IMG/VR virus record: IMGVR_UViG_3300032287_004273
Span: 1 to 64,000 of that record
From: a virus
Length of the DNA: 64,000 bases
Strand: one strand, 5' to 3'
The notes beneath the pieces are model-generated. The model did no database searches, was not told the origin of the DNA, and saw only the letters and a list, made by a program, of their open reading frames with translations. How positions within the stretch are numbered: the first letter of the stretch is position 1; the number at the start of each line of letters is the position of its first letter. The position numbers and the translations under genes are program-made. Of the stretch, positions 26,654 through 34,348 are shown one piece after another.

Positions 26654-27256
26654 ATGGGCATGTTCGACACAGTTCTCGTCAAAGACAAACTAATTGAACC
26701 ATTAGTTGATAAAGATATTTTCGAGGCTATTCAAAAAGATGTAGAAGATGGTTTTCTTTCTTTCCAAACAAAAGATTTAGAAAACTGTTTATTTTGCTAC
26801 AAGATTGATGAAGATAAAAAATTAATGCAACAAAGATATGGTTTCATTGAAGACGAAACTGAGCCTCTTGGAGGCAGAACTGAACCTCAAGAAGCCACTC
26901 ACGATACTCGCACAACATATATTGAATTTTATGATGGTTTAGGAGAGGTTGGAGAAGACAATATTTTTATTACTTTTAAAGCTCATATTGTTAAAGGTGA
27001 GGTTCAAGATATATCAGTTTTCCAAATAGAGAGAACTAATATAAAAGAAATGGAAGAGAATGGTAAAAAAATCCAAGAAAGATGGGCAAAAATTCGCTCA
27101 ACTCCAGAATGGAGATTGTGGCATTTAATCAACAACATTGAATGGAAAATTAATAGATTCTTTTATCCAGTTAGTCGCAAATACTCTTCCTTCAAAATAT
27201 ATTTAAGACAAAAAGCTGAATCAAAATTTCCAGATGAAAACTCTAGTAGTTGGTGA
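26654..27256 (+). CDS. Conserved-type phage protein with MGMFD start
   Basis: 200 residues. Begins MGMFDTVLVKD, a start seen in a family of phage proteins of unknown role; residues ~40-60 contain FQTKDLENCLFCYKID, and the middle a beta-rich TYIEFYDGLGEVGEDNIFITFKAHIVKG. The C-terminal ~60 residues are a helical extension (EWRLWHLINNIEWKINRFF). Overlaps the phosphoesterase gene by 23 bases. Confidence 0.5.
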   Translation: MGMFDTVLVKDKLIEPLVDKDIFEAIQKDVEDGFLSFQTKDLENCLFCYKIDEDKKLMQQRYGFIEDETEPLGGRTEPQEATHDTRTTYIEFYDGLGEVGEDNIFITFKAHIVKGEVQDISVFQIERTNIKEMEENGKKIQERWAKIRSTPEWRLWHLINNIEWKINRFFYPVSRKYSSFKIYLRQKAESKFPDENSSSW

Positions 27257-27962
27257 CGTTCATCAAAAAATAGATCAAGTCGAAAAAATAATTTCTGGTT
27301 GGAGTGATCAGATTATTTTTATTGGTGATTATTTTGATGACTTTAACGATACTCCAGAAGATGCAAGAAGAACGGCAAAATGGCTTAAAGAATCTTTGCA
27401 AAAGCCTAATAGAATTCATCTTATGGGTAATCACGATTACAATTATCGTATTCGCCCACCAGGCGCTTACTACTGCTCTGGATTCACTTTGGAAAAATAT
27501 GAAGTAATTAATTTAGAATTAACTCTTTCTGATTGGAAAATGATAAAATATTTCCATCATGAAAAAGATTCTTCAACAACCTACTGGTTTTCTCACGCTG
27601 GCGTTAGCACTCATTGGTTTAAGCATCCTGTATTGGGACTCACGACGGAAGTGATCGAGAAAAAAGTTAAAGAAGCTGACGAAGCTATTGAAAATAGACT
27701 CTTCGACAGTCCTCAAACTGCATGCCTAACTGCTGTTGATATGTACAGAGGAGGAAGATGTCAAAAGGGAGGACTGCTTTGGAATCACTGGACAAACTGC
27801 GAAGTATTTGATGGTATTACTCAAATCGTCGGTCACACCACAAGAGATAAAATTAAAATCAAAAGAGGCAAAAGCTTTAATTCTAAAACAGTGAATATTG
27901 ATACTCACTTAAAACAATTTTTAATTATTGATGATGGAAATTTAATTATTAAAAACGCATGA
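27234..27962 (+). CDS. Calcineurin-like metallophosphoesterase
   Basis: 242 residues. All core motifs are visible: G-D8-V-H10 (VVGDVHQK), G-D-Y-F-D-D (FIGDYFDD), G-N-H-D (LMGNHDYN), a late H (FSHAGVSTHW) and G-H-T (IVGHTTRD). These coordinate two metal ions. Family members hydrolyse phosphoprotein, cyclic-nucleotide or Ap4A-type substrates; which one applies cannot be told. The start overlaps the previous gene and the end overlaps the spanin gene by four bases. Confidence 0.8.
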   Translation: MKTLVVGDVHQKIDQVEKIISGWSDQIIFIGDYFDDFNDTPEDARRTAKWLKESLQKPNRIHLMGNHDYNYRIRPPGAYYCSGFTLEKYEVINLELTLSDWKMIKYFHHEKDSSTTYWFSHAGVSTHWFKHPVLGLTTEVIEKKVKEADEAIENRLFDSPQTACLTAVDMYRGGRCQKGGLLWNHWTNCEVFDGITQIVGHTTRDKIKIKRGKSFNSKTVNIDTHLKQFLIIDDGNLIIKNA

Positions 27963-28219
27963 TTTTACCACTAATAAGTAATTTATTAAAATTAGCAGTA
28001 GCATATTTTGAACTTAAAAATAAATCTTTTTATTATGATATACTCGAAAAATCCAGAACCAAATGTAACCAACTTGCAGAAGAGATTGAAAAGCTTCGCG
28101 CCGAAGGCACTCAGTCTTCTACTGATCGCGCTGACGTTCTCTTCATGCGCCTCAAGTCAGAGCAAAAATACGCCGAACATCTTTCAGCCCAATATTCTAA
28201 GATTGAAGCAGGGAACTGA
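27959..28219 (+). CDS. Inner-membrane spanin-like protein (Rz-type)
   Basis: 86 residues: an N-terminal hydrophobic segment (MILPLISNLLKLAVAYFEL) followed by a charged coiled coil (EKSRTKCNQLAEEIEKLRAE, LFMRLKSEQKYAEHLS). A different reading frame inside the gene encodes a lipoprotein. That embedded arrangement is the classic Rz/Rz1 spanin layout, in which the two proteins bridge inner and outer membranes to break the outer membrane at lysis. The membrane anchor is weaker than in typical Rz. Confidence 0.6.
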   Translation: MILPLISNLLKLAVAYFELKNKSFYYDILEKSRTKCNQLAEEIEKLRAEGTQSSTDRADVLFMRLKSEQKYAEHLSAQYSKIEAGN

Positions 28220-28319
28220 GTTAATTACTATAGACGGTCGATACATTGCTCAATGCGATGAAGTTTGGCATAGTGATGCGCGTTATAGAAAATTAGAAAG
28301 AGAATCTTTGTACAAATGA
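28035..28319 (+). CDS. Outer-membrane spanin-like lipoprotein (Rz1-type), embedded start
   Basis: 94 residues from ATG 28035 (an in-frame ATG at 28008 is possible). A basic N-terminus and hydrophobic stretch (APKALSLLLIALTFSSC) end in a lipobox-like F-S-S-C, with Cys38 as the expected lipidated residue, followed by a Ser/Asn/Pro-rich mature part. About 185 bases overlap the Rz-like gene in another frame and the rest extends beyond it. Its existence implies a host with an outer membrane. Confidence 0.6.
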   Translation: MIYSKNPEPNVTNLQKRLKSFAPKALSLLLIALTFSSCASSQSKNTPNIFQPNILRLKQGTELITIDGRYIAQCDEVWHSDARYRKLERESLYK

Positions 28320-28663
28320 ATTTATCTAAAAAAAATCTTGCAGTTATTTATGCTCACCAAATAGGATTTAAAATTAAAGATAACAAAATTTTTAATCCTT
28401 CAAATAACGAAGTGCAATTTTTCGTGAGAAACGGATGCCCTTCAATAAATGTTAAAGTGCCCATTGATCATATTAATCATGCAAAATCTGACAAAGAACT
28501 GAGAACAATTTCCGTTCATAAACTTGCTGCTTATGAAAAATTTGGAAGCGTAGTTTTTGAAAAAGATATTTGCGTTAAACATATTAATAATGACAAATTA
28601 GATTTTTCATTTTCAAATCTTGAAATATACAAAAAACTACCAGAAAACATAGAAGAAACTTAA
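28316..28663 (+). CDS. HNH-like homing/endonuclease-type protein
   Basis: 115 residues. The C-terminal half has the phage HNH layout: V-H-K-L-A-A-Y-E-K-F-G, then C-V-K-H-I-N-N-D-K-L-D-F-S-F-S-N-L-E-I, where the H-x-N-x2-x-D-x5-N-L pattern fits HNH nucleases of phage genomes. The N-terminal half is a small DNA-recognition-like domain. Overlaps the spanin gene by 4 bases. Free-standing homing endonuclease or a DNA-processing enzyme are both possible. Confidence 0.55.
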   Translation: MNLSKKNLAVIYAHQIGFKIKDNKIFNPSNNEVQFFVRNGCPSINVKVPIDHINHAKSDKELRTISVHKLAAYEKFGSVVFEKDICVKHINNDKLDFSFSNLEIYKKLPENIEET

Positions 28664-28664
28664 A

Positions 28665-29372
28665 ATGAAAGTAGATTTAATTGATTACATGGGTAGCGAC
28701 TTGACAGTTGCTAATGCCGCTAGAGTTAGCTTTGACAAACAATCAGATTGGAACATTGTTAGTCACCAAAAAGAATGTTGGGATGATTCCCGAATAGTAG
28801 TGACATCTCCAGTTAGAGAATTAAAAGAAGCTGATAAAAAACTAATTAATTTCTTGGCTCGCGAAAATCACTGGACTCCATTTGGACATTGTTTTCTTCA
28901 ATTCAGGATCAAAGCTCCAATTTTTGTCGCTCGCCAATTAGGTAAGCATCAAGTAGGACTTACTTGGAATGAAATTTCTCGTCGCTATGTGGACAATGAA
29001 CCAGAATTTTATTTTCCAGAAAAGTGGAGAAAAAAGAATCCAGACAAAAAACAAGGCAGCTATGACGACGAATTTGTCGAATTAACATTTGCTGAAGAGT
29101 GTCAACCAAAAGCAGTCGTAAATATGTGCAGGGAATTGTACAATGCAATGATTGATATGCAAGTTTGTGCAGAGCAAGCAAGAATGATCTTGCCGCAAAA
29201 CATGTATACAGAATGGTATTGGAGTGGATCTCTATACGCTTTTGCTCGCATTTGCAGTTTAAGACTCAAGAAAGATACTCAAAAAGAAACAAGGGATATT
29301 GCAGACATGATTTATAAATTGGCTGAAAAAAATTTTCCAGTTTCATGGAAGGCTCTTATGTGTAAAGAGTAG
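28665..29372 (+). CDS. thyX: Flavin-dependent thymidylate synthase ThyX
   Basis: 235 residues. The ThyX signature is present in variant form: R-Q-L-G-K-H-Q-V-G-L-T-W-N-E-I-S-R-R-Y (res ~90-108; family R-H-R-x-x-S-x-N-E-x-S-x-R-Y), with upstream HWTPFGHCFLQFRIKAPIFVAR and downstream Q-A-R-M-I-L-P. Methylates dUMP to dTMP using methylene-tetrahydrofolate and FAD. With the dCMP deaminase at 22211 it forms a phage dTTP route. The second Arg and Ser of the motif are replaced, as in several viral ThyX. Confidence 0.85.
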   Translation: MKVDLIDYMGSDLTVANAARVSFDKQSDWNIVSHQKECWDDSRIVVTSPVRELKEADKKLINFLARENHWTPFGHCFLQFRIKAPIFVARQLGKHQVGLTWNEISRRYVDNEPEFYFPEKWRKKNPDKKQGSYDDEFVELTFAEECQPKAVVNMCRELYNAMIDMQVCAEQARMILPQNMYTEWYWSGSLYAFARICSLRLKKDTQKETRDIADMIYKLAEKNFPVSWKALMCKE

Positions 29373-29373
29373 T

Positions 29374-29580
29374 ATGAAAGTAATAGTATGGCTATCTCAG
29401 CATAGTGAGCAAATTATAGAAGCTCTTACAGCAATCGTAACTGGTGCATCCGCATTAGCTGCACTGACTCCTACTCCAAAAGATGATACATTTTTAGGAA
29501 AAGCTTATAAACTTGTAGATTGGTTAGCTTTGAACGTAGGCAAAGCTAAAGAAACTGGAAAACAAGAAGTTAAAAAGTAA
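29374..29580 (+). CDS. Small membrane protein, holin candidate
   Basis: 68 residues. One hydrophobic helix (IIEALTAIVTGASALAALTP) followed by T-P-K-D-D-T-F-L-G-K-A-Y-K-L-V-D-W-L-A-L-N-V-G-K-A-K, a conserved-looking arrangement in small phage membrane proteins. The Lys-rich tail and the place at the end of the spanin-ThyX operon, just before a terminator, make it a holin candidate, but the class cannot be assigned. Confidence 0.55.
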   Translation: MKVIVWLSQHSEQIIEALTAIVTGASALAALTPTPKDDTFLGKAYKLVDWLALNVGKAKETGKQEVKK

Positions 29581-29598
29581 TTAAAATATCTTTTTAAA

Positions 29599-29628
29599 CC
29601 CCCAGCTCAAAAAGCTGGGGGTTTTTTT
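29599..29628 (+). terminator. Rho-independent terminator
   Basis: Perfect stem ACCCCCAGCT / AGCTGGGGGT-type hairpin with loop CAAAA followed by seven T. Ends the operon that includes spanins, ThyX and the holin-like gene. Confidence 0.92.
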
Positions 29629-29629
29629 G

Positions 29630-29657
29630 TTGACTTTTTTTAAAAAAAAATCATTAT
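29630..29657 (+). promoter_or_regulatory. Leaderless promoter
   Basis: TTGACT (29630-29635), 16 bp, CATTAT (29652-29657), six bases to the ATG at 29664. Begins two bases after the preceding terminator. Confidence 0.7.
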
Positions 29658-29663
29658 ACAAAC

Positions 29664-30125
29664 ATGATTTTCAAAAAAGGAATTGCCACAATATCTGTGG
29701 AAAAGGAAGGCAATTTTGTTAAAAAAGTTTTCCAAACTTCTAGTAAATATAAAAAAGAAAGAGATTTTTATCTTTTTACTGCCCCTTTACTTGACTTTGT
29801 GCCCAAGTTGCATAAATTCAATGATGAGTTAAAAACAATTTGGACGGAGTATTGTGGCCAATCTTTAAATTTAAAATATATTCCAAAAGATAGATACAAA
29901 TTTAAAACCAAAATAAGGAAAATGGTTGAGTTTTTAGCCACATTAAACTTATATCATAACGACATTAGATGGAAAAATATTGTAGAAAGTGATGATGGTA
30001 AGCTTTTTTTGATTGACTTTGAGGTCATTTCGAATGAGAATAAGGAAAGAGATCCAGAAAATATTATTACAGAAAAATATGAAAAAAGTACCAACAGTCC
30101 ACGAACTAAGAAAAAAGGGTTATAA
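29664..30125 (+). CDS. Small protein-kinase-fold protein
   Basis: 153 residues. A compact kinase-like pattern: K-K-V-F-Q-T-S-S-K-Y in place of the VAIK lysine strand, hinge-like T-I-W-T-E-Y-C-G, catalytic loop L-Y-H-N-D-I-R-W-K-N-I-V (H-N-D-x4-N) and metal-binding L-F-L-I-D-F-E (D-F-E). This is near the minimal size for a kinase fold and lacks a clear glycine loop, so substrate phosphorylation (protein or small molecule) is uncertain. Leaderless promoter; 47-base overlap with the next gene. Confidence 0.65.
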   Translation: MIFKKGIATISVEKEGNFVKKVFQTSSKYKKERDFYLFTAPLLDFVPKLHKFNDELKTIWTEYCGQSLNLKYIPKDRYKFKTKIRKMVEFLATLNLYHNDIRWKNIVESDDGKLFLIDFEVISNENKERDPENIITEKYEKSTNSPRTKKKGL

Positions 30126-30519
30126 AGTTAGAGTTACCCATGTAAGACAATTTTTTAGATTCAATCCGCAAACTGGAGAAAAGAAAAGGTTTTTCGCGGC
30201 ATTTCAATCTAGTAAATTTTATAAAAAATTTAATTTAAAACCTGCGTCTGAACAGGAAATGAAAGATGAATTCTTTTTGGATAGCAGGGGTGGAGAAACA
30301 ATTATTGAAATTGCTTTTCCACAAGGGAGTGAACTTGGAAAGGGCGTCTCAATTTGCTCTGAACAAGATTCTTATGTTAAGAAAATTGGAATTAGAAAAG
30401 CTACAGCTTTGGCTTTAAAAAATATTGAAGAAAATAAAAAATTAAATGCTGACAGTTTTACAAAATTACTGGAACAAAATAAAGATCTCTATTCAGATTT
30501 GAGATCTCAAATGGCATGA
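30079..30519 (+). CDS. Hypothetical basic protein
   Basis: 146 residues from ATG 30079; an upstream start at 30013 would lie deep in the kinase frame. N-terminus is basic (KKVPTVHELRKKGYKVRVTHVRQFFRF), followed by F-D-S-R-G-G-E-T type strands (LDSRGGETIIEIAFPQGSEL) and helical tail. Unrecognised; possibly nucleic-acid binding from its charge. Ends 32 bases before a terminator. Confidence 0.5.
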   Translation: MKKVPTVHELRKKGYKVRVTHVRQFFRFNPQTGEKKRFFAAFQSSKFYKKFNLKPASEQEMKDEFFLDSRGGETIIEIAFPQGSELGKGVSICSEQDSYVKKIGIRKATALALKNIEENKKLNADSFTKLLEQNKDLYSDLRSQMA

Positions 30520-30550
30520 TTCATAAATTTATTTGTTTATGTTTTTATTA

Positions 30551-30583
30551 TTTAGGCGACATATGCTGTCGCCTAAATTTTTT
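30551..30583 (+). terminator. Rho-independent terminator
   Basis: Stem TTTAGGCGAC / GTCGCCTAAA around ATATGCT followed by a T-run. Ends the kinase-like operon. Confidence 0.92.
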
Positions 30584-30657
30584 ATATCTATATAATTTTT
30601 TTATGAGTCTGTCTGTCGATCTTTCGGATAAACATGAACTAGGAATATGGAAATGTG

Positions 30658-30686
30658 TTGACAAATCAGAAAATGATGCCTAATAT
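30658..30686 (+). promoter_or_regulatory. Leaderless promoter
   Basis: Perfect TTGACA (30658-30663), 17 bp, TAATAT (30681-30686), five bases to the ATG at 30692. Confidence 0.8.
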
Positions 30687-30691
30687 CTTTC

Positions 30692-31210
30692 ATGAACTTG
30701 TTTTGTCTAGATTCTGATCCAAATATTGCAGCACAATACAACTGCGACCAACACTGTAATAAAATAGTGCTTGAGTGCGCTCAAATGATGGCTAATTGTT
30801 TCGATGTCACCGTACTTAAATCTGCTCCACCTAATATGCTTGGCCAACCTCGCAAGCATTCTTACTTCAATCATCCTGTATCTAAGTGGATGCGGGAAAC
30901 AATCGGCAACCTTCTTTGGTCTATCGACCACGCTTTCGCTCTTGAGCGCGAGCGTATTTATCGTGGATACAATCCACACTTTTCAATACGGTTTATCAAC
31001 TGGGTTGCTGACAACTTTGACAAGTCAGTAGTTCCATATGGCGACCAAACAGAATTTGCAGTCGCTATTGCGCCCACAATGCAATGTCGCCAACATATAG
31101 CATTTAATAACGCAGATTCAGTTGGCAAATATCGTTTGTATTATCAATTTGATAAACCTTTTGCGACTTGGACTAAACGCAACAAACCAAATTGGTTTAA
31201 CTCAATTTAA
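30692..31210 (+). CDS. Conserved phage protein of unknown function (FCLDSDP family)
   Basis: 172 residues. N-terminus N-L-F-C-L-D-S-D-P-x3-A-A-Q-Y-x-C-D-x-H-C-N-K-I-V-L-E matches a family found in many phages (…D-P…A…C-D-x-H-V-x-K-M…E…Q), and the distal H-P-V-S-K-W-M-R-E-T…N-L-L-W and F-A-T-W-T-K-R-N-K-P-N-W-F also fit. Conserved His, Cys and Asp suggest an enzyme or metal site; the biochemical role is unknown. Has its own promoter and heads the operon that ends in the sigma-like gene. Confidence 0.65.
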   Translation: MNLFCLDSDPNIAAQYNCDQHCNKIVLECAQMMANCFDVTVLKSAPPNMLGQPRKHSYFNHPVSKWMRETIGNLLWSIDHAFALERERIYRGYNPHFSIRFINWVADNFDKSVVPYGDQTEFAVAIAPTMQCRQHIAFNNADSVGKYRLYYQFDKPFATWTKRNKPNWFNSI

Positions 31211-31211
31211 A

Positions 31212-31475
31212 ATGCGCGAAAATATTATAGAAATTTCAAAAGATAAATTTGATGATTTCTTTAGAGAAATCTATCCAAAACATCATAATATTGAAACTCA
31301 AAATGTTAGTGAAATTCATAGATTGTCAGCGTTTGAAAAAAATTATGTTAATCAAATTTTTGAATTGAATTATGGTTTTAGTTATGCAGGCATTTCAATA
31401 GATAAATTAAATTATCATTTACTTTTAGTAGACAAAAAATTATTTTCAGTAGCAAGAATAAAATACGGCATATGA
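31212..31475 (+). CDS. Hypothetical protein, I-K-Y-G-I family member 1
   Basis: 87 residues from ATG 31212. The C-terminus (VDKKLFSVARIKYGI) resembles the ends of two other small genes at 40270 and 48581, marking a small paralogous family. The N-terminal half is charged and helical. ATGA overlap with the following gene. Function unknown. Confidence 0.55.
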   Translation: MRENIIEISKDKFDDFFREIYPKHHNIETQNVSEIHRLSAFEKNYVNQIFELNYGFSYAGISIDKLNYHLLLVDKKLFSVARIKYGI

Positions 31476-31891
31476 TAAAATACATTATATTAACTTCGCT
31501 ACTATTATCGCCGCCCAAAGCTGAAGGTGGTGCTCGTGTTCAAAGTTTAGAAATTAATCAGCAAAAAATTATTAGTAGCAATCTTGGAATTTTGCAACCA
31601 AATTTAATTATTTCGTTAAATGTCGGCGACTTGATTAAGTTTTATTTTCCAGATGGAAGTTGTGAAACTGGGATAGTAAAATCAAGAAAAGAAGAAAAAG
31701 ATTGCATTAGAGTATTCGGAGACATTTCCAACAGAAGAGATTCGGGTTTTGGTTTTGGATTAACTCCAAACGCTTTTGGAGGCGCACTTGTTTACAGAGA
31801 TACTGAAAAAAATAAAATCTACGAAGCTAAATTCGATGACTTGCTTGGTGGATTTATTTTTCGTTTAAAAATACCAAGCATTGAGCTTTAA
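31472..31891 (+). CDS. Predicted secreted protein
   Basis: 139 residues. A short N-terminal signal-like segment (MIKYIILTSLLLSPPKAEGG) is followed by a beta-rich part with V-G-D-L-I-K-F-Y-F-P-D-G-S-C-E-T-G and a glycine stretch (SGFGFGLTPNAFGG). Reminiscent of small SH3-like periplasmic proteins. Function unknown. Confidence 0.5.
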   Translation: MIKYIILTSLLLSPPKAEGGARVQSLEINQQKIISSNLGILQPNLIISLNVGDLIKFYFPDGSCETGIVKSRKEEKDCIRVFGDISNRRDSGFGFGLTPNAFGGALVYRDTEKNKIYEAKFDDLLGGFIFRLKIPSIEL

Positions 31892-31893
31892 TA

Positions 31894-32184
31894 ATGGAAG
31901 TTAAAATTGATTCTCTTGTTTATCAAGATTTTGTCCACGATTGGATAAAAAAAATTAAAAAAAAGAATCCAGAAAGATTGCCAGAAGATAAATTAGATTT
32001 ACTTTACCAAGACTTTGATAGAGTAAATGGCTTAAAGCATTACGAGAGAATTTATACAAATAAATACTCTCCAGAAGATATTTTTAAAGTTGTCAATAAA
32101 GCTAAATATCTGTTTTTCAAATTGAAAAACAACCTTGACAGTTCCGAATATGATGGTAGTATCGAGGAAATCTATGAAAACTAA
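31894..32184 (+). CDS. Hypothetical protein
   Basis: 96 residues, charged and mostly helical (KIKKKNPERLPEDKLDLLYQ). Overlaps the sigma-like gene by 11 bases. Not recognised. Confidence 0.5.
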   Translation: MEVKIDSLVYQDFVHDWIKKIKKKNPERLPEDKLDLLYQDFDRVNGLKHYERIYTNKYSPEDIFKVVNKAKYLFFKLKNNLDSSEYDGSIEEIYEN

Positions 32185-32725
32185 ACCCTTAAACGAACAA
32201 GAAATTGCAGTTTTATTCACAGAATATTTTTCTGAACTTAAAAAATATATTTTAAATTTTACTAGCTCAATTGATTTTGCTGAAGATTCGGCACAATTAA
32301 GTTTCATGAAACTTTGCAGAAATAAACCATCCTTTGAAACTCCTGAATCCGCAAAATGCTGGCTAAAAACAGTCGCTAAAAATTCACTTTTTACATTTCA
32401 TAAAAAAAATAAAAAGTACATCTTTATTGATACTCAAGAGTCCGCTTCGGAAATTGAAAATCTGCAGCCTCAAATTGATGTCGCGAGTGGATTTGAAAAT
32501 TTAGCTGATTTAGAAGAGGAAGTTCTTAATAGAACCACTTTAATTAGTTTAATGAACAAATTAACTAAAAAACAAAAAGAAGTTTTGCAACTCAGATACT
32601 TTGAAAATCTCACTTACGAACAAATAGCGCAAAAAACAAAAAATAAAGTTACAAATGTTGGTTTCTTGATTAACGAAGGAAAAAGGAATTTGAAAAAATT
32701 TTGGAACAATTACGCAAAAGCTTAA
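32174..32725 (+). CDS. Small sigma-70/ECF-type RNA polymerase sigma factor
   Basis: 183 residues from ATG 32174. Residues ~10-75 fit region 2 (FTEYFSELKKYILNF, AEDSAQLSFMKL, AKCWLKTVAKNSLFTFHKK) and residues ~130-180 region 4 with a helix-turn-helix (LTKKQKEVLQLRYFENLTYE, Q-I-A-Q-K-T-x-N-K-V-T-N-V-G-F-L-I-N-E-G-K-R-N-L). This is the size and layout of ECF-type sigma factors. In a phage it could redirect host polymerase to late or middle promoters; the many TTGACT promoters nearby look like host sigma70 sites instead. Confidence 0.75.
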   Translation: MKTKPLNEQEIAVLFTEYFSELKKYILNFTSSIDFAEDSAQLSFMKLCRNKPSFETPESAKCWLKTVAKNSLFTFHKKNKKYIFIDTQESASEIENLQPQIDVASGFENLADLEEEVLNRTTLISLMNKLTKKQKEVLQLRYFENLTYEQIAQKTKNKVTNVGFLINEGKRNLKKFWNNYAKA

Positions 32726-32735
32726 TAAATATATT

Positions 32736-33083
32736 ATGATGATTAGCTCTCAAAAAATCAAAGACATTTTAATGACCTCGTTTGCAGTTTTATCTGTTGC
32801 AGCGGTTTCTGTTTGCTACGATTCTTATTTAACAGATAAAGAATGGAAAGAAATGCTTCTCAAAGAAGGTTATGCGGAATACGATTCAAAAACTGGCGAT
32901 TGGAAGTTAAGCAAACCAGAAATTGTAATGTTTAATCTTAACGACTTAGAAAGCAAAGGTCAAAAAATGCAAATTAAAATTGATGATTATTTAAAAGCTC
33001 TTGAGGCGGAAGTAGATAAATTCCAAAAGCAATCGGAAGCCATCATTGAAGGTGTAAAAACCTCTAATGGAAAAAAGAATTAA
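32736..33083 (+). CDS. Membrane-anchored coiled-coil protein
   Basis: 115 residues. One N-terminal membrane helix (ILMTSFAVLSVAAVSVCYDS), then a hydrophilic domain ending in a coiled coil (YLKALEAEVDKFQKQSEAII). Anchored-out topology is likely. Overlaps the next small gene by 17 bases. Confidence 0.55.
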   Translation: MMISSQKIKDILMTSFAVLSVAAVSVCYDSYLTDKEWKEMLLKEGYAEYDSKTGDWKLSKPEIVMFNLNDLESKGQKMQIKIDDYLKALEAEVDKFQKQSEAIIEGVKTSNGKKN

Positions 33084-33216
33084 AATTAGTTTTAATAATT
33101 CGACTCAACTTTGGACTGCTGAAACTGAAAGTGGAATTTTTATTGGAAAATCAAAAGATAAAGAAAGTTTATACGAGCAAATTTTCTTGTATTTTAGAAT
33201 AAATATTCACTTTTAA
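33067..33216 (+). CDS. Short hypothetical protein
   Basis: 49 residues (MEKRIKISFNNSTQLWTAET...), strand-strand-helix pattern, no known motif. Overlaps the coiled-coil gene by 17 bases and ends three bases before the -35 of the MoxR promoter. Confidence 0.45.
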   Translation: MEKRIKISFNNSTQLWTAETESGIFIGKSKDKESLYEQIFLYFRINIHF

Positions 33217-33218
33217 TC

Positions 33219-33246
33219 TTGACTAAATATATAAATCTGTTAAATT
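33219..33246 (+). promoter_or_regulatory. Leaderless promoter of the MoxR/VWA operon
   Basis: TTGACT (33219-33224), 16 bp, TAAATT (33241-33246), six bases to the ATG at 33253. Confidence 0.75.
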
Positions 33247-33252
33247 TGAAAC

Positions 33253-34347
33253 ATGAGTACTGACAAAAAAATTGACGTAACAAAAACTGCGCAAAGCAAT
33301 GCCCTTGGACCATCTGCAATTAAATCTGCCATCAAAACCCTCTTGAAGGCTAGAGAGGTTCCTATGATTTGGGGACCGCCAGGGGTTGGCAAGTCAGATC
33401 TCTGTTTTGAGATTGGTAGAGAAACAAATAGAAAAGTTCTCGATATTCGTCTTGCACTTTGGGAACCAACTGATGTTCGCGGCATTCCCTTTTACGATCC
33501 AGAATCTAAAACAATGAAGTGGGCTCCACCTTCTGAGTTGCCACAAGGTAAAAAAGATAATCCTATTATTTTATTTGATGAACTTCCTTCTGCGGCACCC
33601 ACTGTTCAAGTTGGCGCATATCAAATTACTCTAAATCGCAGAATTGGTGAGTACGTGCTTCCCGAGGGTGCAGATATGATTTGCGCAGGTAATCGCGAAA
33701 ATGATCGCGGCGTTACTTACAAAATGCCAATGCCCTTGGCTAATCGCTTGATTCATCTCCAGATGAAAGCGGATTTTAATGATTGGTTTCAATGGGCAAT
33801 TAATAACGATGTGCATAATGACGTAGTTTCATTTTTGACTTGGTCTAAGAAAGATCTTTTTGACTTTGATCCAAAGTCTTCGTCAATGGCTTTTGCAACT
33901 CCTCGTTCTTGGGAAAAGGCATCTAACATTTTAAAGCATGTAACTAACGAATCTGAAAATTTAGTTACTTCATTAATGGGGGGAGCAATTGGTGATGGTT
34001 TGGCAATCAGTTTCATGACTTATAGGAAACTTGCAAGCAAGCTTCCCAAAACAGATGAGATTCTAGATGGTTCGCTCAAGAAACTCAAGAACTCAAAAGA
34101 CATTTCAATTCTTTACGCTATCTGCATTAACTGCTGCTCAGAACTGAGAGAAAGAATTGGTCAGAAAAATTGGTTGGAGCAAGTAGATAATTATTTTCAG
34201 TTTGCTCTTGACAATTTCATGCAAGAGATGATAGTTGTGGCAGTCAAGTTCGCATTGAGAAATTACGAACTGCCAATCGATCCATGTAAGCTTAAAACAT
34301 ACAACGCTTTCATGGAAAAAGTAGAAAAACATCTTTTCTCTAATTAA
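33253..34347 (+). CDS. MoxR-type AAA+ ATPase
   Basis: 364 residues. Walker A G41-P-P-G-V-G-K-S48, Walker B I-I-L-F-D-E (res 105-110), sensor-1 C-A-G-N-R-E-N-D and the M-P-M-P-L-A-N-R segment of MoxR-family ATPases. MoxR proteins work with VWA-domain partners as chaperones that insert metal cofactors or remodel complexes; the next gene supplies a VWA protein. Starts from a leaderless promoter and is joined to its partner by 1 bp. Confidence 0.8.
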   Translation: MSTDKKIDVTKTAQSNALGPSAIKSAIKTLLKAREVPMIWGPPGVGKSDLCFEIGRETNRKVLDIRLALWEPTDVRGIPFYDPESKTMKWAPPSELPQGKKDNPIILFDELPSAAPTVQVGAYQITLNRRIGEYVLPEGADMICAGNRENDRGVTYKMPMPLANRLIHLQMKADFNDWFQWAINNDVHNDVVSFLTWSKKDLFDFDPKSSSMAFATPRSWEKASNILKHVTNESENLVTSLMGGAIGDGLAISFMTYRKLASKLPKTDEILDGSLKKLKNSKDISILYAICINCCSELRERIGQKNWLEQVDNYFQFALDNFMQEMIVVAVKFALRNYELPIDPCKLKTYNAFMEKVEKHLFSN

Positions 34348-34348
34348 C

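Noticed and set aside
30603-30683. 26-residue frame (MSLSVDLSDKHELG...)
   Set aside because: It overlaps the -35, spacer and -10 of the next promoter and has no upstream signal of its own.
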